Of a stretch of 64,000 bases of DNA, positions 10,126-21,897 are shown piece after piece. Position 1 is the stretch's first letter. Each line of letters begins with the position of its first letter. Made by a program: the position numbers and the translations under genes. The stretch comes from Pestalotiopsis fici W106-1. Lineage: Eukaryota > Ascomycota > Sordariomycetes > Amphisphaeriales > Sporocadaceae. Below the pieces are notes generated by a model. That model saw only the letters and a list, made by a program, of their open reading frames with translations. It did no database searches and was not told the DNA's origin. The DNA lies in contig NW_006917091.1 of the NCBI RefSeq assembly GCF_000516985.1, positions 3,493,022 through 3,557,021 of the forward strand, given 5' to 3'.

Positions 10126-12305
10126 TCATCTATTGTTTCTCATCATTGCCTCGACATCAACGTCGACCCATCTCATCTCTCTCGTGGCGGGTTGAGCCAT
10201 GGCTTGTGGCGGCGACGCCCTCTGTCGCATCTGCTGCCTTACCCGAAGTCGAGGAGTTAGATCACTTGTGATCATGTCGAGTGCTTGTTGCAGCGATGAT
10301 GAATCCTGCCATCGCTGACCCCAGCGCAGTAGGATCTGATTTGCTCGGTCCAGAGAGTCGAGACTTCGTTGCAGATTATCAAGCCCATAGCCCCCCGGCC
10401 GACTTGGAAGTGGTGGCGGTAAGGGCTTGCCAGGCTGTGAAGCCGGAGGTGAGACTGTCACGCCAGCTGCAATAAGGTCCTCGGCCTCGTTGAGCACGGC
10501 GACCAGTTTGGTAGCCATGAAGAAGACTCGCAATGCATCGTGACTAGTGTAGAATGCATTCTTGGAGCCATTCTGTACAATCTCATGTAAGCGGTCCAGA
10601 TAGGCAATTGTGTGTTCGAACACGAGCGAGCGGCGGTAATCCGACATGTTGGGTGCTCGTGATGATTCCATCAGGCAGTACACGTAGCTGTATCGCAATT
10701 CCAGGTCAAACATCTCTCTCATGGCTACTGGGAGGCTCATGGGCAAAGCATCCGCCCATTCCCTCATGTCTTGGCACATTTGCCAAATGAAAGAAGTAGA
10801 ATCCGATATAGGTACAGTATCGGACTGAAACAAGACCTGGTACCAGTGAGACTGCGCCCATCGTAGTTGAAATAGTAGGAATGCCGGCTCCGTGCCCGCC
10901 AACATTTGCCCAGTGATGGATGCACGTCGGCTGAATGATTTAGCCCTGGGCCAAGCAACGTTGGTCGAGGCATCTGTGAAGGAGAATGCGCGTGCCTGCA
11001 CCATACTGATTGACCTATAATGATGTGAGCACAGGAATTGGTTGAACATAGATTGGCATAAGTCTTTACCTGTCAAGGGAGTAGACACAGTAAAAGAGCT
11101 TTCGTCGAAAGTCCAGTTGGGCCTTGTCGGGCATTTGCTCGGGTGGTGGGTCTTGATGGAAGCCAAGGTCAACCACAGCTCGAGCTGTGAAGCCGACCAG
11201 GTGCCAACTATCAAAGTGCGTGGGATCTAGCATGGAGTATTGAGTGAGTAGTATCAGCGATTGAATCTGTGTAACATAGCCTGGAACCAGGGCCTTGTCG
11301 GCATGTTTCATGGCCCTCGACACGAAGTACATGCCATTTCTATAGTGGGCATCATTGCTCGACTGGCTCTGGGCGACGGATCCGATTGCCAGTACCATGA
11401 AAACGAGCCAGTAATCGGTATCTTTGATCGACCGATCAGGTTGATTGTATACTTGTTCCAGCGTCGTGTAGAAGGTGGTTTCCGAGAAGGCCGGGTATAG
11501 CGAAAAGACATTGTTCATATAGTACTGAACGATGCCGAGACCCTCCTCTCTGGAGGGCGCTGCCCAGCCCTGCGTGTCTGGTAGCGGATCATTTGATGAA
11601 GATGCCAGAACGAGCCGGGCAAAGTTCATGTTTGTCATGGAAGGCTCAAAATCTCTTGTTGTGGCATTGATAGATCTTGGAACGGGTTAGCCAATATTTT
11701 CACTGGACAATACAGATGCACGCACAAGAAACCAAAGTCGGACATTAAGGAGTTGACGTCCGTGTTTTCCCTTGTCCTTTCAGCTTTCCGGTGAATCGCA
11801 GCCCTGATGGTGGCTAGCGAGTCTTTCCGATCTGGCTGCTGAGTAGGAGGTGGTTCTGATTCGTATTGAGCCACTGAAGCTTTCCTAGACCTAGCATATT
11901 CGAGCCTTCTCTCGAGCTTCTCGATGCGCAGCTCCAAAGCAGCCACGTAGCTGGCAAGTATATCAGTGAGGGGACATACAAGTCATCGGGGTTTCGATGT
12001 CTCATACCTGCGCTCTTTACCACGAGCGAACTGATCATTGGCGCTTGAGCATTCATTCTCGCGGCCTGCCTTCTCACAAGCTGTGCAGGCGGGCAATTTG
12101 CCGTCACACTTGCAATCTCAGTCAGCGCATTCTCCAGCAACAAGTGTGGACACGAACTCAGGTACCTTGACCTTGGCCGATCGACCTGTTGAGTGTCAGT
12201 ATATGCAGGAAGAGCCAAGGACGAGAGAAACCCACATCGCGAACAGGCAGATACAGGCCGAGAAACCCGCAACAAAGGATTATCAGAGAAACTGGAGCGC
12301 GGCAT
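10126..12305 (-). CDS. Zn2Cys6 transcription factor with fungal-specific TF domain, 636 aa
   Basis: A nuclear DNA-binding regulator of the Gal4 class. The start is the ATG at 12305; five introns lie at 12186-12235, 12109-12165, 11951-12007, 11676-11725 and 11015-11069. Splicing restores a perfect cluster: Cys 21, 24, 31, 38, 41 and 50 (CSRCRSAKVKC then CTACEKAG). A Leu/Arg coiled coil follows (ALELRIEKLERRLE). The middle-homology domain (Fungal_trans) is recognised by SINATTRDFEPS, YPAFSETTFY, LIGSVAQ-like and SWHLVGFTARAVVDLGFH segments. The C-terminus has a Pro-rich linker (about residues 530-550). Exon 2 is only 20 nt and lies between two introns that cut the zinc cluster. The frame is open upstream of the ATG (to about 12390) without another ATG, so a further 5' exon cannot be excluded. 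No target pathway can be deduced; neighbours are not functionally linked. Confidence 0.9.
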
Positions 12306-14330
12306 CACGGTGGTGGGGGTTGTGGCAGCTGGTGATTTCTTCTCCTCGAGTGGCCGGAACAAGCTCCGGTTCAGTGTGAGCTGTCCCTGTCATGCAACTC
12401 AGAAGGCGCGCAAACCTTGGCCGCTCAACTGGAGGCAGAAGTCACCGATGAGGATTGAATCTGTGGCGCGAAAATGCTGGTGAGATGTACAAAGCCAGGC
12501 TGTAGGTTTTGCTCTGACGGTGCAACCTGACAGGGCAGGATGACCAAGGTGGACAGCGATTGAAAGAGGGCCAAGTTGCGGTATAGCCGCCGCTTGCTTC
12601 ACTGGCTGGGCTGCCTTGGGGTAGTCCAGTGACGACAAGATGTCTCCAGCGTATACCGAAGTCACCAGGAATCTACGCAAGTTACACAGAGGGCGTTCCA
12701 CGGGATGATCTCGCACTCAAAGGTCAGATGGACAGATAACGCAGAAATTTCTGGCAGGTTGAACAGAGCCTCATCAATTGTTCGCAACGTTTGACCGCAC
12801 CACAGGTAGCAACTCGAAGCAGTTAGGGTAGAGAGGTACGTAATAAAGGCTACAGACCCTGCGGTAAGTAGCACCAGCCTTTAAGGCGCCCGCTCGCTCT
12901 TTTTGTGGTGGGTGGGCGGGTCGCGGCTATGATCAGCGACAGGAATTCCGTGGTGGGATTACAGGGGATTTTGGGGGGCCCTGGGCAGCTCCGCCGTATG
13001 TGCAGAATGGCAAAAGTCACGAAGAAAAAGGTGGGGTAGAAAGTTATTTGGAACATCAGAGGTGCGCTTAGGGAAACCACCGTCATGTGAGTTTAGATGC
13101 GCGATACATACAGTCAGTCAGTGCTGACTATTTACCTACTTAATCAAAGTAGATCCATAACTAGGCAAGGTGAAGTGATCATTTGTTATTAATCTGGACC
13201 ATTTCACGTTAATCGTGTGCGGAAAAACGTTGCCGCATTAGTTCCAGCGCGATCAAATGGGTACGGTATCTTGGTAATAACAAGTGCGCCTCCATCATGA
13301 AATGTAGTGTAGTAGGTACTTCTGGCAGCCTCCTTTACTTCCCACACTAGAGAGAAATGGCTTGCATGTGTAATGCCAGCAATATAGTAGCTGCCTGTCT
13401 GCCTTGTTGTCAATAGCCGCGTCCCATCAATCATGCTAGTATACATGATGCTGCTGGTTCTATAGCCGCAGAAGCAGTCCAAGTGTATAAGCCGGGCATC
13501 TTTCTGGCAGATAACAAAAGCCTGTTTCTTTTCTCTGTCTCGCACAAAGCCCAATGTGCTTAGGCGATTGATTACACATGCTGACAGCTGCAACAAACAC
13601 AAGCGACATGCAGCTCGAAGTACCAACCACATTCGTCTACCTATATACTATAACGCACGCTCAATTCACATGTGCCGCTTTGGCGAGGAGGCGATATAAT
13701 GAAACAGAGCCTTATCTTACTCCATATACTACCTCACGGGCCTCGACTGCCCATTGATACCATCAAGTTCCACCCCCTGTTGTCAGCACTGTTGTGGACT
13801 TGATGGCAGGTTTTTAGGTTCCCGCGAACAACTGCCGTACAGTACCTGCCTGGCTTGTCTGATTGTCGGCCAGTTTGATGAGAAGCGCACTACAGAGTAC
13901 ACCCGCTATCATTGGGTCAATCCCAATTGATCTTACTAACGAAACATTGGATTGACCATGTCTACTCTGTACCTACTCTCCACTGATTTTCATATACGCG
14001 ATGGCGAATCTTGTGAAACGATGAAAATAGATCTATTTCTTCTATAAGAGCCGCCTATTAGATCTCTTTCAGGGCTCGGTACGGACAGGGGTTCTGGACC
14101 TCACTTTCACCAAAATGAATAGGGAAATGCCCGCCTAAGCAAAAGCCCCTGCATCTGATCTGTTTCCGGAGATCCTCTTTGGCGCTAGGTCTAAACATAG
14201 CGCAGTCACACCGTTTCCGAATTCCCACAGGAGCACAGATGACGCAGGAACAGGATAAGGATATCATGTCCCTGAAGATCTAGATTCTGACAAACGATGA
14301 GCCCTTGCCACTACATCTGCCTTTCAGGAA

Positions 14331-14348
14331 CACCACCACCACCACCAT
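14331..14348. repeat. (CAC)n microsatellite
   Basis: Six tandem CAC/ACC units are seen directly. There is no coding frame around them. Confidence 0.85.
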
Positions 14349-15756
14349 CTGGCATCGCTGTCAAGGACGGAGAAACTGAAGAGATAGAGGTTACGGTTGG
14401 GGCGACGTGACCGAGTAATCAGAGTCGTTGTTGGCGCAGCTTTGACTTTGATTGGGGGCAAAGACAAGACACGCACCCAGCCTCGACAATGTATCTATCC
14501 ACTGCAGAGGTGGTATCAGCCACGTGCACGCAGACTGAGCAAGTCAATGCTGGTGGCCAACTAATAATGCAGCTGAGTACAAGAAGTGTGCTGTTCTAGT
14601 AAGACGAGACTCTAGGCTCGCAAGCAATTCTCTATTATGGTCGATCTGTGACGTCGAGGACTCTATTCCAGTAAACCAATTCTCTTACACGCCAGAGTCG
14701 AACCTCCTGCCTCTTCTCATCCTAGCTGGTTCGTGTTCGAATTATAACGATGTCTTGCCCCCCGGGACTGGGCACGTGCTCGAGATCCAGGTGATTCAAC
14801 CTAGCACATCAAAGATCTTCTTCCCGCTACGTAACATTCCCTCTCGCCAAGAAGCCAACAATAGTGACAGCTTCACGGAGATTGCATTTAGGAAACAAGC
14901 ATTCAAGACGGGGTGACGAGTCTCCCGAAGTGGTAATATCGCGGGAGCGGGTACTGTCATTCTAGACCATTTGGAGTCTTCTAGAAGACAGGCCCCTGCT
15001 GGTCGGGCTAGCTACCGTCATGGAACTTCTAGAGATGAGGCTATTCGGGAGGGACAATGTCATAACACCAACGCCACCGGTGGTTTGGGCGCCTAAGCAC
15101 TTAGTCGCCATCGCAATCTTGCTGGTCAGGCCTAGAGAGAGACACTTGAGGAGGCGATCCCGACAGGAAGCGCGTCATATTTGACACATGACAAGATGAA
15201 GAACAGCGGACGTCGAATTGGATCCTGACTCGTTGAAGCCCGTGTCCTTGTAACCCGGTAGTAGTGTAGAATGAGGACAGGCACGAACTCCTTTTAGAAC
15301 CAGGCTAGCGACGGTCCAAGGCCCAGAAAAGGTCGTCGGCAAATTGCCCTTTCCGGCGTGGGAAGAAAAAAAAAATTCCTAGGTTAGATTGAAACCTGAA
15401 ACGAAACAGCGCCGAGCAGGACGAAGAACAAATGGAGATGACGGGGTCGTGTTTCGACAGCACGGATGCAGAATTGTACGGCAAAAAGAGACTACAATTA
15501 TACCGTGCGTGTTAAATGAACTTGTCGTGTATCTGTATAGTTGTAATAGTAGTTAATTAGACGTAGGTAAGTGATGTAGTGCACACAAATCAGCGGCTGA
15601 ATCCTGAAACCCTGTTTGACAGTTCTTGGGCTGCGGGGGGCTGAATACTGATGAACAGAGCCAATCGGTTCTCCACACACCCCAAGGATTTTGTCCCACT
15701 CGGTTCCATCATCCCACGCGGCTACCTCAACCCTGATACTTGGTACCATGCCCAGG

Positions 15757-15782
15757 AAGGTAGGTAGGTACCTAGGTAGGCA
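15757..15782. repeat. TAGG-motif cluster
   Basis: Tandem AGGTAGGTAGGT runs into a CCTAGG palindrome and a further AGGTAGG. Similar TACCTA/TAGGTA motifs recur within 150 bp and elsewhere in intergenic DNA of the window (for example 5030-5045 and 43945-44155). Confidence 0.6.
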
Positions 15783-16345
15783 GATGTTAGGTATGAACTT
15801 CATATGGCTGCTACTACTGTAAGCCAGAGCTTACACACCCTACCTAGATTGTTTGCCTTTGTACTACCTACCACCAACAGTCAACCGGTAGCTGTTAGCA
15901 GCACCGTAGTAATGTAGGTAAGGTAAGTTGAAAAAGTAGTGCGAGGGAAGAGTGCCCAAGTAATAGGTCGATGGTAAGGTAGATGAACTCGGGCAGATTT
16001 AGCTCTGAGAGTCGCCTGTGCCTTGGCATTCTACCTGTAATAGGAATCTCCCAGTCTCATCTATCGCCCTGCGAGCTAGGTGGTAGTAGTATCCATCGTC
16101 GTCCCCTCAGTAAAGGAGACGGGTGAAAGCAGAGAGGGTCCAGCAGAGCAGAGCCTCAGTACAATCACCAAGTACCTTTCGAATCCCGGCAGCCTTCTGT
16201 CAATCCAATCCTCGTCACTCAAAAATTTGTTCCATCACTCCTTCCATACGACCTTCGATTTCGCCGTGGGATCCATTTCGTAGAATAGATTGTGGGCCGG
16301 GCCACTCACTGATCGACGCTGTCTCCGGCTGGTTAAAATCACCAA

Positions 16346-16372
16346 AGAGAGAGAGAGAGAGAGAGCGAGAGA
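16346..16372. repeat. (GA)n tract in the leader of a regulator gene
   Basis: About ten AG units followed by an imperfect continuation, roughly 235 bases upstream of the ATG at 16606. Pyrimidine/purine tracts like this are common in fungal core promoters. Confidence 0.8.
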
Positions 16373-16605
16373 CTTGAGGTGCGTGCAGTGCAGTGTGTCG
16401 AGCGGTCATACAGTAGGCACAGTACCTTAGTGTAGTAGCTCACTGCTTCTGCTCCCCGCGCGCACCCCCCCAAGAACAAACCTCCGCATCCCAACCCGGC
16501 ACAGCAGCAAAAAACCAATTGCATAGACAACAAACTTCAACACTTCACACGACACAAGAGGCACCAGGAGACACAAACTTCCTTTCCCACAGCCGTCTCG
16601 CGCCG

Positions 16606-19600
16606 ATGGACGCCCCAGATGTCTTTCGGCATGTTGAAGGCTTCGGGCTCTATCAACGACCGCGGCCGCCCCATGCTCAGCACCACCACCCGAAACCCGT
16701 TCCCCAGCTGCCGAGGGAGCCTTCCAGCGGCGATGGTGAAGGCGAGGCATCGCATCGCATTGCGCATACACTAACGGCTTGTTGCCGTTGTCGCCAGGTA
16801 AGCGACCAGCTCTCAAACACTCCACTCCTCCTCGAGGCTACCTGCGTCTCTGTTGTCGAGAAGCTGCCTACCCGCAAGACCGTTGAAGCGTCTGGCTGAG
16901 ACTCTCCCGCTTATAGAGGAAAACCCGCTGCGACCCTACCCTTCCCCGCTGTCTGCCGTGCGAACGGTCGGGCTCCGTATGCGAGTACTTCGACACCACC
17001 AAGGGCAAGAAGATCAGCCGTTACTATGTCGTCAAGCTCCAAGAAAAGGTGCGTGCTCTCGAGGCAGAGCTTGGCCTCTACACCGATGAGGAGGAATTTC
17101 CCAAGAACAACGAAGACCTCCTAAGACCCGGTGGTCTCGTGCGCCTCAACGAGTCGGACGAAACTCCTCGGTACTTGGGCCCTTCAAGCGGTATTGCCAT
17201 GACGCGCATGGTCATGGAAGAGGCCAAACGATATACAGATTCGAACCGCATCTCAGAGCTGGTACCGTCAGTCCGTAACAGAAGACCGATCGCGCCGGAA
17301 ACCCTCAACACTCTGGCCACAAGGTCCATGTCTTTTAGCATACCGCAGTCCGCCGCGGCAAGAAAGAAGAGTTTCCCAATGATTAGTGGTGTTCCTGCAG
17401 CAACATTACCTAGTCGGGTGATTGTTGATCGTTTACTGGAGGTCTACCAACAACGAGGTGAGTAGATTGCGCAGTGTGTCTCATGCTCATTTATCTCATA
17501 TTTTACAGCTCAAGTTCTTACCCCTGTGCTTCACGAAAGCAAATTGGAGGCCGCAATCCGCGACGTATATAATGGAAGCCAAGATGCCTACCAACAGTTT
17601 GTTGTCCGAATGGTCATGGCCATCAGCATGCAAAAGCTCGACACAACCTATGCTGGACTTGCCGATAGTTATTATTTGTCTGCTATGCAGTACTTTGAGC
17701 GCGTTGTCCGGCCCAAGGACCTGAAAACACTCCAATGCCTTATCCTTTTGGGCCAGTATTCTCTTCTTACGCCAACGCGTACTGCCGTCTTTTACATTGT
17801 TGGTCTTGCCACTAGGATATGCCAACAAATGGGTCTGGCCGACGAGAAAACCATCAGCCTCGGTATCGAAGATCCCTTGACCCTGGATTTGCGACGACGT
17901 CTCAGTTGGATTGTCATGACAAATGAGTTCGGATTATCATACAGCATGGGCCGACCAAGCGGGTTTGCCAAAACGGATGACTTTGCCGACGTGGCCTTCT
18001 TCTCTACTGTTGATGACAGCCATATTACGGAGAACGGGATCACTCCTGGTCCAGTAGACGACCGTAAGCTGGTCGCCATTCATTTCTGCAAGATGCGATT
18101 GCTGCAAAATGAGATTCGAAGAGTGCTGTACGAGAAGAAGCAAGCGACACCGCGAGACGACCGCGACCCGTGGTTCGCTTCGATGGAGAGCAGAATGCAG
18201 CAGTGGATCAACTCGACACCCGAGACCCCGGCTTGGTGCAAACCATGGTAGGTCAACCACACACCCAACATGTTGACATATTACTAATAATGTCCAGGTT
18301 TACCGGCAGGTACCACACAATGGTGGTTGGGCTACACAGACCATCTCCGCAGGTGCCCAAGCCATCTGCAACTTCAGCTCTTAAGTGTTTTGACTCTGTT
18401 GCATTTGTGATCAATATCTCAAGTAAACAAGTCATGGCGTCTGCAATCGACGTTACTTGGGTCTTCTTGCTCACTCTCTACATGTCTGTTAACACCATAC
18501 TGTGGACGGTGGCAAGTTACCCAGAAGTTCGAGCGGCTCACTCGCGCGACGAAGTCCAGGAGCTTATAAATGTCTGTCTCGACATCATTGATTCGTGCGC
18601 GGAACGGTGGCCAGGGACGTCAGCAGCTTCGAAACTGTACGGAAAATTCGCAGAAGCATGTCTTCGAAGTTACGACGCTCGAGGAACGCCAATCATGTCG
18701 TCTTCAAGCGTGTTTGGCACTCCCTCGTCGCAGCCTGATACCAATTCCCCGTCATCGGAGGTGACGAATGCGACAACAATTTCCAAGAACAGCGGCCCAC
18801 CCCCAATGTTCAATCCCCCGCAGTTTGGTTATGTTTTCAACCAGCAACCTGAGCAAGTCCATTTCGACAGCTCCTTTCCGTCGCAACCTGCATTCCGTTC
18901 CAACTCCATATTCTTGAACCCTGCTTCCACGGAGCCATCGACGGGCAGACGTTTCAGTTATTTCCCGCCCGACTTCACTCAGTCAACGGAGAACCTCATA
19001 ATGGAAGAAACGACTCCTCCTGGCACGGAGGCGACTGCTTCGCCGCCAATACTCTCACCGCCAGACCATCTCCCGACACCACCAGACTCAGTGGGCAATG
19101 GCTCCTCTGCTACGCCACTGTTTAATACGCCACATATTCCTCCAGTAGCCATGTCAACTCCTGTGATGAAAGCTGCACCACCAGTCGCCATGCCTAATCA
19201 CCTCATGCAGCAGGCGCCGCCGCCACCGCAACACACCCCACAGGTTGCATTCGCACTTCCAACACTATCATCGCACCAAACCCCAATGGTCCAGCAACGT
19301 CCCCTACCGCCAGTGACGTCTGGAACCGATTGGTTCAATCCGCCTCCTCCATTCATCTCACCGTATGCCTTTGGTAATACCAATGGCAACATGTGGAATG
19401 GAGCTGGAAACAATGGTTTCAACATGATGGGAATGAACGACAACTCATGGGCAGGATTGCCTCCGGAGAGACAAGGCAGCCTCAACCAGTCTCAGCAGAC
19501 CGAGCTCATGGACGTACTGGAAAACGAAGGTATGACGGACATTGACACATATCTGAATGGTTTCAACTATGGCGCAAATGATTTATTGAATGGAATCGGC

Positions 19601-19624
19601 ATGAATTGGAATGGGACGTCTTGA
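16606..19624 (+). CDS. Zn2Cys6 transcription factor with fungal-specific TF domain, 932 aa
   Basis: A nuclear regulator of the Gal4 class. The start is the ATG at 16606; introns lie at 16798-16916, 17458-17508 and 18248-18297. The spliced cluster has Cys 59, 62, 69, 76, 79 and 86 (CCRCRQRKTRC, CLPCERSG), with intron 1 falling between the second and third ligands. A basic, Leu-rich dimerisation segment follows (YYVVKLQEKVRALEAEL). The middle-homology region spans about residues 230-560, with YLSAMQYFERVV, LQCLILLGQYSLLT and a typical RLSWIVMTNEFGLSYSMGRPSG segment. The last 270 residues are rich in Pro, Asn, Gln and Met, typical of an activation domain. The gene is 620 bp upstream of, and codirectional with, a secreted esterase, so regulation of that gene is conceivable but unproven. 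Confidence 0.92.
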
Positions 19625-20247
19625 ATTACTAGCATTTGTCGGCGGCGACTTTGGGAAAACGGCGCAACGGATCATGGGACAATGGCTTGAGTATATCAGC
19701 CACACGTTATGGGACCTTCTTTTGGGATATCATTGAATTAGATACCACCTCGAACTTATCCAGCTTGGCGCTGATGTGCGTTTTATCCTTTTGAATTGGG
19801 CAGATGTACCCTGAAACATTGTCATTGGCTCTCGGAAACAATTGCAAATCACTGATCGGACTGCTTTTGCAACTGACTGCAGCAGTATTTTATCTCTTTT
19901 TTCTTACGAGATCAAGACGTATGCTTGAAATCGTAATAGTCTCTTCCCGCTCCAGGCCAGTTCCGACACAATCTGCCAGTATCTTGATACCGATGAAGAT
20001 CAGCCGCGGAGCCTCCGAATCTCTATCGGACCCATCTGGACAAGCGGAGATTTTCGTCAATGCCTCCCGATCCCTGGTTTATTCATCGGCACCACAGGGA
20101 ATGCAGACCGAGAAACTTACTTACCAATCTGAAAGTAATATCATGGGCGCCGTGCGAGTCAAATATAAACCTCCTACCATATACCGCGCTGTCGAAACGG
20201 CCATGATGTCAACCCAAACGCCACACTCTTGATTTGGTGATCTGTCG
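19625..20247. other. Intergenic region, promoter of the esterase gene
   Basis: About 620 bp. An ATG-started frame of 142 codons (19804-20232) has no domain and runs across the likely promoter, so I treat it as chance. A TATA-like element is at 20164-20169. Confidence 0.55.
20164..20169 (+). promoter_or_regulatory. TATA-like box of the esterase gene
   Basis: TATAAA lies 79 bases upstream of the ATG at 20248, a plausible distance for a fungal core promoter with a short leader. No other evidence supports it. Confidence 0.4.
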
Positions 20248-21897
20248 ATGCAGTTCTCGGCAACAATGATTGGGCGTGTCCTTGCTGTTCTGCCTTTGGC
20301 TTTGCTTTTGCCTGGTGGCCACGCCATATGTCTACCATCCTCGTCCACCTGTGCCTCCTTCTTGGGACATACATTCTCCAACGGCACTGCAGTAGTTCAT
20401 ACTGCCGAGACTATAATAAATGGCAGCACATTCACAGGCACTTCTGCCAACGCCGACTACAATGACCCTCAGCTGCTGGTGCCTCAAGCTTGTCGTCTTG
20501 GACTCACCATTCGGACGACCACCAATTCGTCGGTTGAGGCGGAGATCTGGTTACCACCCACAGCAGAATGGAACCAAAGACTTTTGACTGTGGGCAATGG
20601 TGGATTTGCTGGTGCGATAAACTACCCAGACGTGGTCTGGGGACTGCGCAAAGGATTTGCTTCAGTGTCTACCAATACTGGACATGCATCAAACAGCAGT
20701 GATGGCAGTTTTCTTTCCTTTCCAGAGCAAAGCATCAACTGGGGCCACCGCGCTCTCCACGTCTCTGTCATGGCCGCCAAGGAGGTCGTCTCCAGCTATT
20801 ATGGGAACAGTACCGGAGGAAAGCTATATTCGTATTATGCTGGGTGTTCGACTGGAGGTCGGCAGGGGCTCAACGCAGCAGAACGTTACCCAGAGGACTT
20901 TGACGGCGTCCTGGCCGGTGCTGTTCCCTGGCAAACGCATGTTGCGGGCTGGCAGACGTACGTGGCACTTTTGCAGTTTCCAAACACGAGAGCGAGCTAT
21001 ATCCCAGCCACCAAGTGGCCCTTTGTTGCCGCTGCCGTCCTAGAGCAGTGCGATCTCCTCGACGGCGTCGCCGACGACATCATCATGGACCCGTCCAAGT
21101 GCACCATTGACTTTGCTGCATTGACGTGCGGCACGGGCACGCTCAACTCGACTGCATGCCTCAGCGACGAGCAGGCGGCTAACTTGGAGAGAATGTACAC
21201 CCCCTGGCTCGCCAATGGAACCACGGGCGAGTTGGTCCACCTGGGCATCTCCCCCAGCGGCGAGGCGAGCTTCTCGTACCTCATGAACGGCGACGAGCCG
21301 CAGTTTGGCCCCACGTGGTTCCGGCACGCCATCTACAACGACTCGGCCTGGGACTGGAGCACGCTGACGGCCGCCGACATTTTCTTCTCCGACACCATAA
21401 ACCCGGGCGGCGCCAACGCCTACGACCCGGACCTGCGCGCCTTCGGGGACCGCGGCGCCAAGATTCTGCACTACCACGGCTACGCGGACCCGTTGATCCC
21501 GACTCTGAGCGCCGCGGCTTGGTATGCTACGGTCCAGGACTTTTACGGCGCCCACGGTCGGGCCGGGGAGGTGGAGGATTTCTACCGCTTATTCATGGTA
21601 CCCGGAATGGGTCATTGCTCCAGTGGCGCGGGTGCTTGGGTCCTGGATGCCGCCTCGCAGAGCGGTGCGGTGCCGCCAGTCGAGGATGCTAGTCATTCAA
21701 TGTTATACTCCTTGGTGAACTGGGTCGAGGGGGGTAGTACGGCAGCTCCCGAATCGATCATCGGCACCAAGTATGTGGAAGATGTCGCGCCCTCGGTGCA
21801 GTTTCAACGACCAATCTGCAGGTGGCCGGCTGTGGCAGAGTATGATGGAGTTGGAGACGCGGATGATTCTGAGAGTTGGTCTTGTCCTGTTGTTTGA
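20248..21897 (+). CDS. Secreted tannase/feruloyl esterase family protein, 549 aa
   Basis: A serine hydrolase of the tannase/feruloyl esterase B family (PF07519), expected to release phenolic acids from plant polymers or gallate esters outside the cell. It is one exon. Residues 1-26 form a signal peptide (hydrophobic LAVLPLALLL, cleavage near GHA). The nucleophile is Ser201 in a GCSTGGRQG motif. Asp414 (YADPL) and His456 (GMGHC) complete the triad. Cys200 and Cys457, next to the catalytic Ser and His, make up the family CS-D-HC disulfide arrangement. An Asp-rich loop at 272-281 (DGVADDIIMD) fits the calcium site of this family. Several NxS/T sites suggest glycosylation. The length is usual for the family. 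A second ATG at 20266 would still leave a signal peptide. Substrate preference (gallate, ferulate or other) cannot be told from sequence. Confidence 0.92.
   Translation: MQFSATMIGRVLAVLPLALLLPGGHAICLPSSSTCASFLGHTFSNGTAVVHTAETIINGSTFTGTSANADYNDPQLLVPQACRLGLTIRTTTNSSVEAEIWLPPTAEWNQRLLTVGNGGFAGAINYPDVVWGLRKGFASVSTNTGHASNSSDGSFLSFPEQSINWGHRALHVSVMAAKEVVSSYYGNSTGGKLYSYYAGCSTGGRQGLNAAERYPEDFDGVLAGAVPWQTHVAGWQTYVALLQFPNTRASYIPATKWPFVAAAVLEQCDLLDGVADDIIMDPSKCTIDFAALTCGTGTLNSTACLSDEQAANLERMYTPWLANGTTGELVHLGISPSGEASFSYLMNGDEPQFGPTWFRHAIYNDSAWDWSTLTAADIFFSDTINPGGANAYDPDLRAFGDRGAKILHYHGYADPLIPTLSAAAWYATVQDFYGAHGRAGEVEDFYRLFMVPGMGHCSSGAGAWVLDAASQSGAVPPVEDASHSMLYSLVNWVEGGSTAAPESIIGTKYVEDVAPSVQFQRPICRWPAVAEYDGVGDADDSESWSCPVV

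Larger units (their letters stand above)
12306..16605. other. Gene-poor block, 4.3 kb
   Basis: No gene can be supported on either strand. Open frames are short, lack domains and lack coherent splice sites (for example 13204-13632 minus, 142 codons). Visible structure: a (CAC)n tract at 14331-14348, a cluster of TAGG-type motifs at 15757-15782 with related copies at 15838-15925, an A tract near 15367, and a (GA)n tract at 16346-16372 in the leader of the next gene. It probably contains the divergent promoters of the two flanking regulators. Confidence 0.5.

Noticed and set aside
13204..13632. Minus-strand frame of 142 codons in the gene-poor block
   Set aside because: No signal peptide, no domain and no neighbouring exon that joins in frame.
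19804..20232. ATG frame of 142 codons before the esterase
   Set aside because: It covers the esterase promoter and TATA-like box; composition is not protein-like.
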